Source: Parvicella tangerina (GTDB lineage Bacteria > Bacteroidota > Bacteroidia > Flavobacteriales_D > Parvicellaceae). From it: DNA of 64,000 nt. Position numbers and translations under genes: made by a program. The stretch is taken from positions 1,240,001-1,304,000 of the forward strand of contig NZ_OU015584.1 in NCBI RefSeq assembly GCF_907165195.1, written 5' to 3'. A model generated the notes under the pieces. That model saw nothing but the letters and a program-made list of their open reading frames with translations. It searched no databases and had not been told where the DNA came from. Below, piece after piece: positions 43,198-52,379 of this stretch. Each line of letters begins with the position of its first letter. Position 1 is the first letter of the stretch.

Positions 43198-46100
43198 TCA
43201 GTCTTTTTTCTTCTTACCTCCTTTCTTCGCCAATTTCGGAAACTTCACATTAGAGAACATTCCAGAGAACGACCCTAATAGATCAAGGAAGCGTTTAAGT
43301 GCATCTGTAAATAAGGTGATCGTAAGCAATAGCGTCATCAACCAGATCACAATCACATTCGCCCAGAATGTCCCAATGTATGTACCAAATATTTTCTTTT
43401 CTGGAGCATAGAAATGAGACCTTAACCAGTCATTATCGTAAGGTAATAAGTAGATCGGGTCTTTTTTCTGAATGATATTATCATGATCCTCATCCGCGAA
43501 CTGCAGGGAATTAGCAGCTGTTACGAAATCCTCAAGGGCCTTATTTTTATGCTCATTTCTGAAATTTGTAAAGGCCAGATCTAATAACTTGCTACCTAGC
43601 TTTCGAACTTTCTTGTGATTCTTTGCAGAAAGTACCCCAGCTTCTTTTTGCTGGTCAATTACGGCCATGAAAGCATCATTAGGCTTCGTATACAACTTTT
43701 GGATACTATCCTTCTGGTGTTCAACCGCCAGGTAGGTGTTCATATAACCTTCTTTGGACTTCATTAAGAAATTGGTCATCACCTCCTCAGTATGTTCATT
43801 GAACTTATCCAAGGTAAGGTTTTCTACCTCAGGACAAAGGTCAGCGTAATCAGGGTAATCACACAATACTCCTTCCATACCTGTTTGAGCGATCAATTCA
43901 TTCTGATATCGAATTTCTTTTTCGATTTCATTTTTAAAGATATGAAGGTGACTGATGATCTCCTCTTTGTCTTCTGCTAATTTCACAGAATCCGTCTCCT
44001 CCTGGTATCTCACAACATCTTTCAGTTTCCCTTCCATGTTGCTTACCCACTGATCCTTTTTCCAATTCGCAAAAGACATTTGCTGATCGTAATCAAAGAA
44101 GATGGTTTCGTAATCATTATCCTTGAACTGCTTTACCGCCATTGCTTCATACGCCCATCTCGATGCCATCACATTTCCAATAGCAGGAACATGTGACTTA
44201 GAAGAGAACCAAGGGTGTAACTTGTCAAAAGAAACGATAATTCCAGAGAATAATAGCTGCGGAATGATCAATATTGGAATGAGAATGTAAATAACCTTTA
44301 CGCTATTAAAACTAGCCGATATGTTCAGTCCAAGTAAGTTTGCAAAACAAGAAGTTGAGAATAAGATAATCCAATACCATAAGTCCATACCGTGGATTTC
44401 AAGCACCCAGTTTCCTACTACAGTATAAAACAGCATTTGAATCGCAGAGATCATGAACATAATCCCAATCTTACTGAAGAGGTAGCTTCCTTTGCTCAAA
44501 TTCAGGAACTTTTCTCTTTTCAGTATTTTTAAGTTCCCAATGATCTCCTCCGCACTGGTTGTAAGTCCAACAAACAAGGCAACGATCACAGAGATGAACA
44601 AGTACTGAGGTAAGTTATCACTTCCGTAAAAAGTGTATTTCGTTTCTCCCAAAGCATCTTCAGTCATGAACTTCATAAAGAAAGCTAGGATCAAAGCCAG
44701 TAGGGGAGCCTCAAATAATGTGATCATCATGTATTGAACATTCGTCATTTTGCTCAACACATCTCGTTTAAAGAAGATGAGTAACTGCTTTAACTTATTC
44801 GGGATTTTGAATATGCTATCCGGAATCTCCGTATAGTCAATGTCTTTTACCTTTTGCCTTCCTTTATCCTCCAGATAATATTTGTTCCACTGTTTTGGAG
44901 ATACTTTTCGATTAGGTGTTAGGTTTCCATATTCATCAACAACCTTACTTTCTATAATGTTGAAGATCTGTTCAGGGTTTACGTTACCACAGGTGATACA
45001 TTCACTCTCTTCTGCATTAACGTGGTTAACCAGCTTTTTAAAGTAGATGACTGCATCAACAGGATTTCCATTATAAATTGGATATCCGCCAACGTCAAGA
45101 ATCATCAGTTTATCAAACATTTTAAAGATGTCTGAAGAGGGCTGGTGAATCACAACAAAGATTAACTTACCTTTCAACGCCAACTCTTTCAGGAGATCCA
45201 TAATGTTTTCAGAATCCCTTGAAGACAAACCAGAAGTAGGTTCATCCACAAACATCACGGCAGGCTCTCTGATGAGCTCTAATGCGATGTTCAAACGCTT
45301 ACGCTGTCCACCTGAAATTGTTTTTTCTAGAGGTGAGCCAACTTTGAGGTCTTTAGCTTCATAAAGACCAATTGCGTGAAGTGTCTTAGAGACCAATTTT
45401 GTGATCTGCTTATCAGAATAGTTTCCAAAGCACAGCTTGGCATTGTAAAATAGGTTTTCAAATACCGTCAGCTCTTCAATCAAAAGGTCATCCTGAGGAA
45501 CAAAACCAATTACACCTTCTAACTTCTTCTTCTCATGATGGAGGTCAAGACCATTGATAGTCACTCTACCTTCAGAAGGGGTGTAGTTTCCGTTCAATAC
45601 ATTCATCAACGTAGACTTACCAGCACCAGAACCACCCATGATCCCAATTAGCTTGCCAGATTCTTCTACTGAATCAAAAGGCTGTATACCTACCTTTCCT
45701 CCTTTAAAACGATAAACAATATTATCGATGTGGAAGATGATCTTCTTAGTAGATTCATCACTCAGGTATTGACTGATGACATCACTGTAGTAAATTGGTT
45801 GAACTTTTGGTGATCGAATAGAAGATCCCTGACTAAGAATATGAACCCTATCCTGTGTGAGTACCTGTCCATTCAGATATAACTGGTGATCACCGTAGTA
45901 TTTTACGAAGTAGGTATTAACCGAACTTACCTGAACTACTCTCAAGAACCCAATTAACGATTCATGGTAAATGTGTTCAGATTGTTCAAATGTATTTTCT
46001 TCTTTCGTATCTGCAACTAAGTAGTGCGGAGAGTCGATCTTATCATCAGCTTCAGCCTTAACAAAATCCAGACAGAGTGTAAACTCTTCTCTAGAAATGT

Positions 46101-46503
46101 TAAAGGTATCCGCCACTGTTTCCGCAAACTCATACTCTTGGTCAGATATATCTTCGTTCGCAAAGATAAATTCGAGGATACGAATCAACACAATGACTTT
46201 CTGACGTTGCGTCAGCTCTTCATTGATTTGCGTACAGATCTTAAGTACCTTTACCGAGTTAACGGAAGTTCGCTTACGCTTACTGTTCTTTTTCTTGAGT
46301 TTTCCCTGGTGAGTTTCCAGGTGATCATCGAATAAAGCAAGATACTCCTCAACTAATTCCTGGTTAAGTTCCTGACGCAAGAACATATCAACGATTGTTC
46401 TACCTCCTGCATCTGATTTAAACTCTCCGGTTTCTTCATTTACCTCAACCTTTGCGATAATCGCAAATAGTTGCATAAGGGCTTTGAGTATCCGTTCGCT
46501 CAT
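43198..46503 (-). CDS. large ABCG/White-type ABC transporter with N-terminal TerB- and FHA-like regions
   Basis: 1101 residues. Residues 1-150 look like a TerB-type helical domain (AIIAKVEVNEETGEF, EYEFAETVADTFNISREEF); 185-250 resembles an FHA-type beta domain; the ATPase has Walker A GGSGAGKST (~290), signature ISGGQRKR (~398) and Walker B MFVDEPTSG (~418). About five membrane spans (600-770) follow, then a helical region of about 280 residues outside the membrane and a last span near 1065. The large insert between spans is unusual for ABC2-type exporters. It closes an operon with a lipoprotein and an exported protein. Confidence 0.85.
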   Translation of the reverse strand: MSERILKALMQLFAIIAKVEVNEETGEFKSDAGGRTIVDMFLRQELNQELVEEYLALFDDHLETHQGKLKKKNSKRKRTSVNSVKVLKICTQINEELTQRQKVIVLIRILEFIFANEDISDQEYEFAETVADTFNISREEFTLCLDFVKAEADDKIDSPHYLVADTKEENTFEQSEHIYHESLIGFLRVVQVSSVNTYFVKYYGDHQLYLNGQVLTQDRVHILSQGSSIRSPKVQPIYYSDVISQYLSDESTKKIIFHIDNIVYRFKGGKVGIQPFDSVEESGKLIGIMGGSGAGKSTLMNVLNGNYTPSEGRVTINGLDLHHEKKKLEGVIGFVPQDDLLIEELTVFENLFYNAKLCFGNYSDKQITKLVSKTLHAIGLYEAKDLKVGSPLEKTISGGQRKRLNIALELIREPAVMFVDEPTSGLSSRDSENIMDLLKELALKGKLIFVVIHQPSSDIFKMFDKLMILDVGGYPIYNGNPVDAVIYFKKLVNHVNAEESECITCGNVNPEQIFNIIESKVVDEYGNLTPNRKVSPKQWNKYYLEDKGRQKVKDIDYTEIPDSIFKIPNKLKQLLIFFKRDVLSKMTNVQYMMITLFEAPLLALILAFFMKFMTEDALGETKYTFYGSDNLPQYLFISVIVALFVGLTTSAEEIIGNLKILKREKFLNLSKGSYLFSKIGIMFMISAIQMLFYTVVGNWVLEIHGMDLWYWIILFSTSCFANLLGLNISASFNSVKVIYILIPILIIPQLLFSGIIVSFDKLHPWFSSKSHVPAIGNVMASRWAYEAMAVKQFKDNDYETIFFDYDQQMSFANWKKDQWVSNMEGKLKDVVRYQEETDSVKLAEDKEEIISHLHIFKNEIEKEIRYQNELIAQTGMEGVLCDYPDYADLCPEVENLTLDKFNEHTEEVMTNFLMKSKEGYMNTYLAVEHQKDSIQKLYTKPNDAFMAVIDQQKEAGVLSAKNHKKVRKLGSKLLDLAFTNFRNEHKNKALEDFVTAANSLQFADEDHDNIIQKKDPIYLLPYDNDWLRSHFYAPEKKIFGTYIGTFWANVIVIWLMTLLLTITLFTDALKRFLDLLGSFSGMFSNVKFPKLAKKGGKKKKD

Positions 46504-46555
46504 TTTATTCTTTCAGCGTTAGTTAGTCGTAGTAATATACGGTGATGAAACTCTA

Positions 46556-47014
46556 TTATTGAGCCATCATTTTTTGAAATCCGATCATCATTCTTACACA
46601 ACCAGATAATTTCTTGTTCATGTCCAATTTCACCTCAATGGTACAGTCGATGGTATTCTCGATCTCAAAATCCCAATAAGGAGCGTTGGCGTAGTCATAG
46701 TTGCTAAAGAGTAAGTTTCTATCCTGATCATAGATCTCAAAGATTACAAACTCATCGGCAACTCCAGCGCTTGTAGCAATTCTGTAGGTGCTGTTCCCAT
46801 AAAAGGTCACTTCAAATTCGGCTACCTGATCCTGATCTAGAAATGCACGGTAAACCTGTCCGTCACTAATGAACACTCTGTTCATCATTTTGTCATTCTC
46901 TGTATGGAGATATGAATTGGCAACAGAGGCAATAGAATCACACGTGATCTGGCTATATGATGCGCTAGCAAAACTAACGGCTAATACGAGTCCTAATAAC
47001 TTAACAATTTTCAT
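46556..47014 (-). CDS. exported protein of unknown function
   Basis: 152 residues with a signal peptide (MKIVKLLGLVLAVSFASASYS). The mature part is beta-rich (FEVTFYGNSTYRIATSAG ... FVIFEIYDQDRNLLFSN) and contains two or three Cys; C-terminal KKLSGCVRMMIGFQKMM. No family recognised. Second gene of a three-gene operon ending with the ABC transporter. ATG 47014 comes directly after the lipoprotein stop; ATG 47023 overlaps it by 8 bp. Confidence 0.68.
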   Translation of the reverse strand: MKIVKLLGLVLAVSFASASYSQITCDSIASVANSYLHTENDKMMNRVFISDGQVYRAFLDQDQVAEFEVTFYGNSTYRIATSAGVADEFVIFEIYDQDRNLLFSNYDYANAPYWDFEIENTIDCTIEVKLDMNKKLSGCVRMMIGFQKMMAQ

Positions 47015-47015
47015 C

Positions 47016-47921
47016 TTACTCAATTATGTCGTTTCTGATTGATTTAACTAAAGCGCTGATCTCAGCAACTTGTTCTTTGGTGATGCTCACATCGTGCTTA
47101 CAAGAAATTGTTGTTTTCTTTTCCCCCTCATTCGTCACAGGTTCAACAAATTCGTAAGTGTATGTGATGCCGTCAAAAAGACTTTGCAAGTCTTCCAACT
47201 CAACAGCTAAATCATCGTAGTCTTCGTTGTCTCGGTATTGCTTTAACATCGCCAAAATGGTCTTCAATACATTCTTTTGATCTGCAATACGTTCTATAAT
47301 TTCCTGGTTGCCTGTAGCTTCTGCTGCACCGCATGCAAAGTTCAGTGATTCTAGCCACCCTCCAACGATAACAAGAGAAGCAACGTCATCTTTCTTATTT
47401 TCCTTTAGGTAGTCATCAGCCGTTTTGTAAGCTTCAGAAACAAGCTCCAACATCTTTCCTTCATCACCAAGGCTTTCAGATATCTTTTTAGCAAGCTCAT
47501 CGTTGAAAGCGTTTCCTAATCCGATGTCGTCCGCCAGTCCTCTAACAGCTTTCAAGTAAGCAGTGGTTTTGTCTGTCATGTTATAAACAGCAAGGTAACC
47601 CAAGTCGGCTCCGTAGATTCCCATGTTAAGCGCTTTCTTGAAATAGTCTGAATAACCAGAAGCATTTTCCGTAGGATTCAATAGGTCTGAATCAAAAGGT
47701 GCATTGGTCTTGGAAATCAAGTCAGCCGTCTGAATAGGAGACGGGATCACAAAAACCTGCCCACCAATGTTAATTATTCCGGTATTGTTGGAATCAATCG
47801 TTACCACCGGCTTAGGTCCTACTTTGTCAGGATCGTTTGTTTCTGAGTCTCCACAGCTAACTGCCGCAAGTGATAGGGCAGTAATTGTCAGAGCACTTAA
47901 AAATCTAAAGTTTCTTTTCAT
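47016..47921 (-). CDS. lipoprotein of unknown function
   Basis: 301 residues, signal ending LAAVSCGD. A short beta segment (IINIGGQVFVIPSPIQTADLI) precedes an all-helical body. First gene of the operon leading to the 1101-residue ABC transporter; could be its periplasmic partner, by position only. No named family. Confidence 0.72.
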   Translation of the reverse strand: MKRNFRFLSALTITALSLAAVSCGDSETNDPDKVGPKPVVTIDSNNTGIINIGGQVFVIPSPIQTADLISKTNAPFDSDLLNPTENASGYSDYFKKALNMGIYGADLGYLAVYNMTDKTTAYLKAVRGLADDIGLGNAFNDELAKKISESLGDEGKMLELVSEAYKTADDYLKENKKDDVASLVIVGGWLESLNFACGAAEATGNQEIIERIADQKNVLKTILAMLKQYRDNEDYDDLAVELEDLQSLFDGITYTYEFVEPVTNEGEKKTTISCKHDVSITKEQVAEISALVKSIRNDIIE

Positions 47922-48046
47922 AATTTTCTCTCTACTATAATGAATCGCACATTATGTGAAGTCAAAGAAAACAATTTACCTAGAAACCACCAAAAAGTTT
48001 TGCGCAGAAGTTGAAAACATTTTTAGTTTGATGAAAAGATTGTGTG

Positions 48047-48054
48047 TAAGTTTG
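48047..48054 (+). promoter_or_regulatory. candidate -7 element for pfkA
   Basis: TAAGTTTG, perfect TAnnTTTG, with TTTG at 48027-48030 only 16 bp upstream. ATG is 108 bp downstream. Confidence 0.4.
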
Positions 48055-48161
48055 GGATGCTTTACTGAAAAAAGTTCACTCTCTAGAGGTGGGGCTTTGG
48101 TGTAAATAAAAGTGTTAGGTAATAAGGTTTAAAAATCTGAATAATAATTGTTTATAACAAA

Positions 48162-49127
48162 ATGAAAATAGGGTTAATCACATCTGGAGGGGATGCTCCA
48201 GGGATGAATGCTTGCGTGCGAGCCGTGGTGAGAAGTGCTGCTCAAAATGGTCTTGAGGTAATTGGGTTTATTCGAGGTTATGAAGGAATTCTCGATAAGG
48301 ATTACACAGTGCTCAAAAATGAGAATGTCGCGCAGATCATCCAGCGGGGTGGTACTATTTTGAAAACAGCAAGGAGTAAGCGTTTTTACGAGAGGGAGCA
48401 ACGTAGTTTGGCTGCTGAAAACTTACGGTCTTTGGGGGTGGATTCGTTGATTGCGATAGGGGGCGATGGTACGTTTACGGGTGCCGACCTATTGCAGAAA
48501 GAACATGGTTTTAAAGTGGTTGGGGTGCCTGGAACCATCGATAATGACTTGTTTGGAACGGACTATACGATTGGGTATGACACGGCTATCAACACTGTGG
48601 TAGAAGCTGTTGATAAGATAAGAGATACGGCTTTGAGTCATGATCGCATTTTTGTGGTGGAAGTAATGGGGAGAGATGCTGGTTTTATCGCCTTGAGAAG
48701 TGGTCTGGCTGTAGGGGCTGAGGCTATTTTAGTTCCTGAAACAAAGACGGATATGGGGCGTGTTCTAAAGCGTTTAGAAGGTCGGAGGAAAAGTAAGCAA
48801 AGCGCAATTGTTGTTGTTGCGGAAGGTGATGAATTTGGTGGGGCTGAGGATGTAGCAAAGGCAATTCGTGAAAAGTATACGGATAGAGAGGTGAAGGTGA
48901 CGAAGTTGGGGCACATTCAGCGTGGGGGTAATCCTTCTGCAATGGATCGTGTTTTGGCGGGTTTTTTAGGTGTGGGTGCTGTTGAGGCGGTAGTGAAAGG
49001 AGTGAGTGGTGTAATGGTTGGGATGCAGCATAAAAATATCGTTCATGTGCCTTTGAAAAATGCGATAAAACACCATCAGGATGTTGATGATAATTTATTA
49101 AGAATCACAGAGATGTTGTCTGTGTAG
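48162..49127 (+). CDS. pfkA: ATP-dependent 6-phosphofructokinase
   Basis: 321 residues. TSGGDAPGMNACVRAVV, the GGDGTFTGA motif (Gly after GGD indicating ATP rather than pyrophosphate use), PGTIDNDLFGTDYTIG and MGRDAGFIAL are all diagnostic. Commits fructose 6-phosphate to glycolysis. ATG start. priA follows 7 bp later. Confidence 0.95.
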   Translation: MKIGLITSGGDAPGMNACVRAVVRSAAQNGLEVIGFIRGYEGILDKDYTVLKNENVAQIIQRGGTILKTARSKRFYEREQRSLAAENLRSLGVDSLIAIGGDGTFTGADLLQKEHGFKVVGVPGTIDNDLFGTDYTIGYDTAINTVVEAVDKIRDTALSHDRIFVVEVMGRDAGFIALRSGLAVGAEAILVPETKTDMGRVLKRLEGRRKSKQSAIVVVAEGDEFGGAEDVAKAIREKYTDREVKVTKLGHIQRGGNPSAMDRVLAGFLGVGAVEAVVKGVSGVMVGMQHKNIVHVPLKNAIKHHQDVDDNLLRITEMLSV

Positions 49128-49134
49128 TGAAGTT

Positions 49135-51612
49135 TTGATTGAAGAAAGAAAAACATTGTTTGTAGACGTTGTTTTGCCTTTGGCTTTGCCGAAGACGTAC
49201 ACGTTTAGGGTGCCTTTTGAATTGAATGATTTTATCCGAAAAGGGCAGCGGGTAATCGTGCCGTTTGGTAAGTCGAAATTATTGACTGCAATTGTGAAAA
49301 GAGTGCATGAAGAGATTCCTTCTTACACCACAAAGTATGTTGATTTTATTTTGGATGAAAGACCTGTTGTAACGGAAAGGCAGTTAGCATTGTGGGATTG
49401 GATCTCAAGTTATTACATGGCAAATATCGGTGATGTAATGACTGCTGCACTTCCCAGTAGGTTAAAGTTGGAGAGTGAGACTAAGATCTTGCTGAATGAA
49501 TCGCTGGATTATCAACAGATCAAGTTGACGGAACAAGAGGTGTTTATCATTGATGCGCTAGAGGTTCGAGGGGTGCTAGATTTGAAAGAGGTAGGGAAGA
49601 TACTGGATCGAAAAACGGTTTATCCGGTGGTTAAGCGAATGCTCGACAAGGATCTAGTCTATGTAGAGGAGGAGTTAAAGGAAATGTACAAGCCCAAGAT
49701 TGAGAAATACATCACACTTGAAGATGGCCTTGATTCGGAAGAGGAGTTGAAGATGGCTTTTGAGAAATTAGGACGTTCACACAAGCAGGAGGAGGTGCTG
49801 ATGACCTTTCTGAAGTTAAGTGGGTATGGGGAGTCGTTTGAACCAGTCCTTAAAAAGACACTGCTAGAAGAGACGGGAGCAAGTCATTCAGTGCTGAACG
49901 GTTTATTTGAGAAATCTATTTTAAAGGAAGTTCACGAAGAGGTAGGGCGTTTTAAGATCAAGGATACCGACACACAAGAGGAGCGTGATCTCTCACCGGC
50001 ACAACAAAAGGCTTTTGATGAGGTGAAAACTTCCTTTGAAGAAAAAGATGTTTGTCTACTTCATGGGGTGACGGGAAGTGGAAAAACGGAGCTGTTCGTG
50101 AAGCTAATTAAGGAGCAGATCGCTCAAGGTAAGAAGGTTTTATATTTACTTCCGGAGATTGCGCTTACAACACAGATTATCAATCGGTTAAAAAAGTTTT
50201 TTGGAGATAAGATTGCGGTCTATCATTCACGCTTTTCTCCTAATGAAAGAGTAGAGATCTGGAACGACATCCTGAACGAGAAATACAACAAATACGATGT
50301 GATTTTAGGAGCTCGAAGTGCCGTGTTTTTACCTTTTAAGCAGTTGGGATTGATCATCGTGGATGAGGAACATGAAACGTCTTACAAGCAGCACGATCCT
50401 TCACCAAGGTATCATGCGCGCGACACAGCTTTGGTACTTGCTAAACAGTTTGGTGCCAAGGTGTTAATGGGAACAGCTACTCCTGCTATTGAGACTATGC
50501 ATCATGCAGAGCAAGGTCATTATGGTTATGTTTCACTGTCTGAGCGGTTTGGTGGATTACAGCTACCTGAGATTCAATGCGCTGACCTGAAGGAGGCAAC
50601 AGCAAAAAACAAGATGCATGGAATCTTTTCCAAGTACTTGTTGGACACCATGAAAGAAGTGCTGGAGGATGGGAAGCAGATCATTCTTTTTCAAAATAGG
50701 AGAGGGTATGCGCCACGATGGGTTTGCGAGATGTGTAATCACACCCCTCAATGTACGCGATGCGATGTGAGTCTGCATTATCATAAGTTTCAGCATTTGC
50801 TTACTTGTCATTATTGTGGTTTTACCATGAAGCCGCCAACGCGTTGTGCAGCTTGCGGAAGCACCGATTTGAAAATGGTAGGGATAGGTACGGAGAAGAT
50901 CGAGGAGGAAATTGAGATTCACTTAGGAAGCAAGATTAAGGTGCAGCGAATGGATCTGGATACCACACGGAGTAAATATGCCTATCAGAATATTATCGAT
51001 GATTTTGAGAATAAGCAGATCGACATTTTGGTAGGAACACAGATGATTACCAAAGGGCTGGATTTTGATAACGTTGCGCTTGTTGGTATTCTCAATGCAG
51101 ATGATTTGCTTTTCTATCCCGACTTCAGAGCGTTTGAACGTGCGTACCAATTGATGTCACAGGTGAGCGGACGTGCAGGGCGTAAAGGAAAGAGAGGAAG
51201 GGTGATTATCCAGACTTACGATCCGAATCATTGGATCATTCAGAAGGTGATGTATCACGATTATGAGGGGATGTACAAGCAGGAACTGTACGAGCGTAAA
51301 AACTATCAATATCCACCTTTCTTTAGAATGATTCGTTTAACGGTCCGTCACAAGGACGAATCTCGTGTTGACAAAGCTAGTCTTAAGTTAACGCTAAAAT
51401 TGCAGGAGAAGCTCGGAAATCGTGTTTTAGGACCAGAATACGGTTCGATCAAGCGAATAAGAAATCTGTACAATAAGATGATCACGGTGAAGTTTGAGCG
51501 TAAAGCGAGTCCAAGTAAGGTCAAAGAGTATATTTCAGACTGTATCGCTCACTTCTCCATGGATGACGACTTTAAGTCGGTTAGGATCAAGGTGGATGTG
51601 GATCCGAATTAG
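49135..51612 (+). CDS. priA: primosomal replication-restart helicase PriA
   Basis: 825 residues. N-terminal 3'-end binding domain (FVDVVLPLALPKTYTFRVP), Walker A GVTGSGKTE, DEEH box, and the zinc insertion with eight Cys (CEMCNHTPQCTRCDVS ... CHYCGF ... CAACGS). It restarts stalled forks. No ATG; TTG 49135 is the only sensible start before the conserved segment. Its last 99 bp are duplicated at 52281-52379. The stop codon overlaps that of the convergent lipoprotein gene by 4 bp. Confidence 0.94.
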   Translation: MIEERKTLFVDVVLPLALPKTYTFRVPFELNDFIRKGQRVIVPFGKSKLLTAIVKRVHEEIPSYTTKYVDFILDERPVVTERQLALWDWISSYYMANIGDVMTAALPSRLKLESETKILLNESLDYQQIKLTEQEVFIIDALEVRGVLDLKEVGKILDRKTVYPVVKRMLDKDLVYVEEELKEMYKPKIEKYITLEDGLDSEEELKMAFEKLGRSHKQEEVLMTFLKLSGYGESFEPVLKKTLLEETGASHSVLNGLFEKSILKEVHEEVGRFKIKDTDTQEERDLSPAQQKAFDEVKTSFEEKDVCLLHGVTGSGKTELFVKLIKEQIAQGKKVLYLLPEIALTTQIINRLKKFFGDKIAVYHSRFSPNERVEIWNDILNEKYNKYDVILGARSAVFLPFKQLGLIIVDEEHETSYKQHDPSPRYHARDTALVLAKQFGAKVLMGTATPAIETMHHAEQGHYGYVSLSERFGGLQLPEIQCADLKEATAKNKMHGIFSKYLLDTMKEVLEDGKQIILFQNRRGYAPRWVCEMCNHTPQCTRCDVSLHYHKFQHLLTCHYCGFTMKPPTRCAACGSTDLKMVGIGTEKIEEEIEIHLGSKIKVQRMDLDTTRSKYAYQNIIDDFENKQIDILVGTQMITKGLDFDNVALVGILNADDLLFYPDFRAFERAYQLMSQVSGRAGRKGKRGRVIIQTYDPNHWIIQKVMYHDYEGMYKQELYERKNYQYPPFFRMIRLTVRHKDESRVDKASLKLTLKLQEKLGNRVLGPEYGSIKRIRNLYNKMITVKFERKASPSKVKEYISDCIAHFSMDDDFKSVRIKVDVDPN
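51514..51612 (+). repeat. priA 3'-end repeat, copy 1 (within priA)
   Basis: 99 bp from AGTAAGG to the TAG stop, repeated at 52281-52379 with six differences: GTC/GTA, GCT/GCA, CAC/CAT, TCC/TCA, ATC/ATT and stop TAG/TAA. All are synonymous. Confidence 0.95.
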
Positions 51613-52163
51613 TCAGCAATAAGTTGATCAATCTTTTGTAAAAGATCCTTCGCTGAAGTTGTTAAATCTTGATAAGTAGCTTGTGCCATGAATGTATTTT
51701 CTATGTCTGAATAGCTTGCGTAATCAGTAAGTATAGAACAGATGTTTATCACATAGCTTTCAGATAGCGAGCCGTATTGTTCGCTTATTTGGGTTACTAA
51801 ATCAAGTTTGGAAGCATCTGCTAATTTTTCCGCAGATGAGTGGACGAGTTGAAGCTGGTTTTTGATGATTTCGTCAAGTAGTTTTTGAGCCTCAACTTTC
51901 TCAAAAGAGGATTCATTAGAAGGGTTGTAAACCCAGATCCCCATTAAGGAGTGTAACGATAAGAGCTGGTATTTTAGTACTGTTACTTCATCGTTAAAAT
52001 TGTTGTTTTCAAGAGTACTAACTTTAGACGACTCTGTATTCTTTTCTTCAGAAACTTCATTACTAGAAGTTGCAGTTTTCTCTTCGCTTGTAGCAGTGTC
52101 ACAAGAATAGTATAGAGTAGTGCTAGCGAACAGAAAAATTGTTAATAGGATAGGTTTTTTCAT
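51609..52163 (-). CDS. lipoprotein of unknown function
   Basis: 184 residues. ATG 52163 (MKKPILLTIFLFASTTLYYSC) gives a clean lipobox; the longer frame upstream crosses A/T-rich non-coding sequence. A Ser/Glu/Thr-rich linker precedes an all-helical domain. Single gene of the first cassette between priA and its duplicated tail; its stop codon lies within the priA stop. No family recognised. Confidence 0.72.
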   Translation of the reverse strand: MKKPILLTIFLFASTTLYYSCDTATSEEKTATSSNEVSEEKNTESSKVSTLENNNFNDEVTVLKYQLLSLHSLMGIWVYNPSNESSFEKVEAQKLLDEIIKNQLQLVHSSAEKLADASKLDLVTQISEQYGSLSESYVINICSILTDYASYSDIENTFMAQATYQDLTTSAKDLLQKIDQLIAD

Positions 52164-52280
52164 TAGATAAAAATAGAAGGTTTGTTCGAATCGGCAAAAT
52201 TTTTTTAACCGATAGGACTGGAGGAGTTTTTTTTTTCGGGAGGTTGAAGAGATTGTCAATAGTTTGCATGAAGAAGATTG

Positions 52281-52379
52281 AGTAAGGTAAAAGAGTATAT
52301 TTCAGACTGTATCGCACATTTCTCAATGGATGACGACTTTAAGTCGGTTAGGATTAAGGTGGATGTGGATCCGAATTAA
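52281..52379 (+). repeat. priA 3'-end repeat, copy 2 (orphan)
   Basis: 93 of 99 bases match the end of priA, with an abrupt upstream boundary at AGTAAGG. The reading frame, with its own stop TAA, is kept but has no start, so it is a displaced gene tail. The convergent gene at 52380 begins its stop codon at the next base. Confidence 0.93.

Noticed and set aside
52123-52326. 67-codon frame upstream of the lipoprotein at 51609
   Set aside because: It runs antisense through the orphan priA tail and out of frame with the lipoprotein; no protein-like character.
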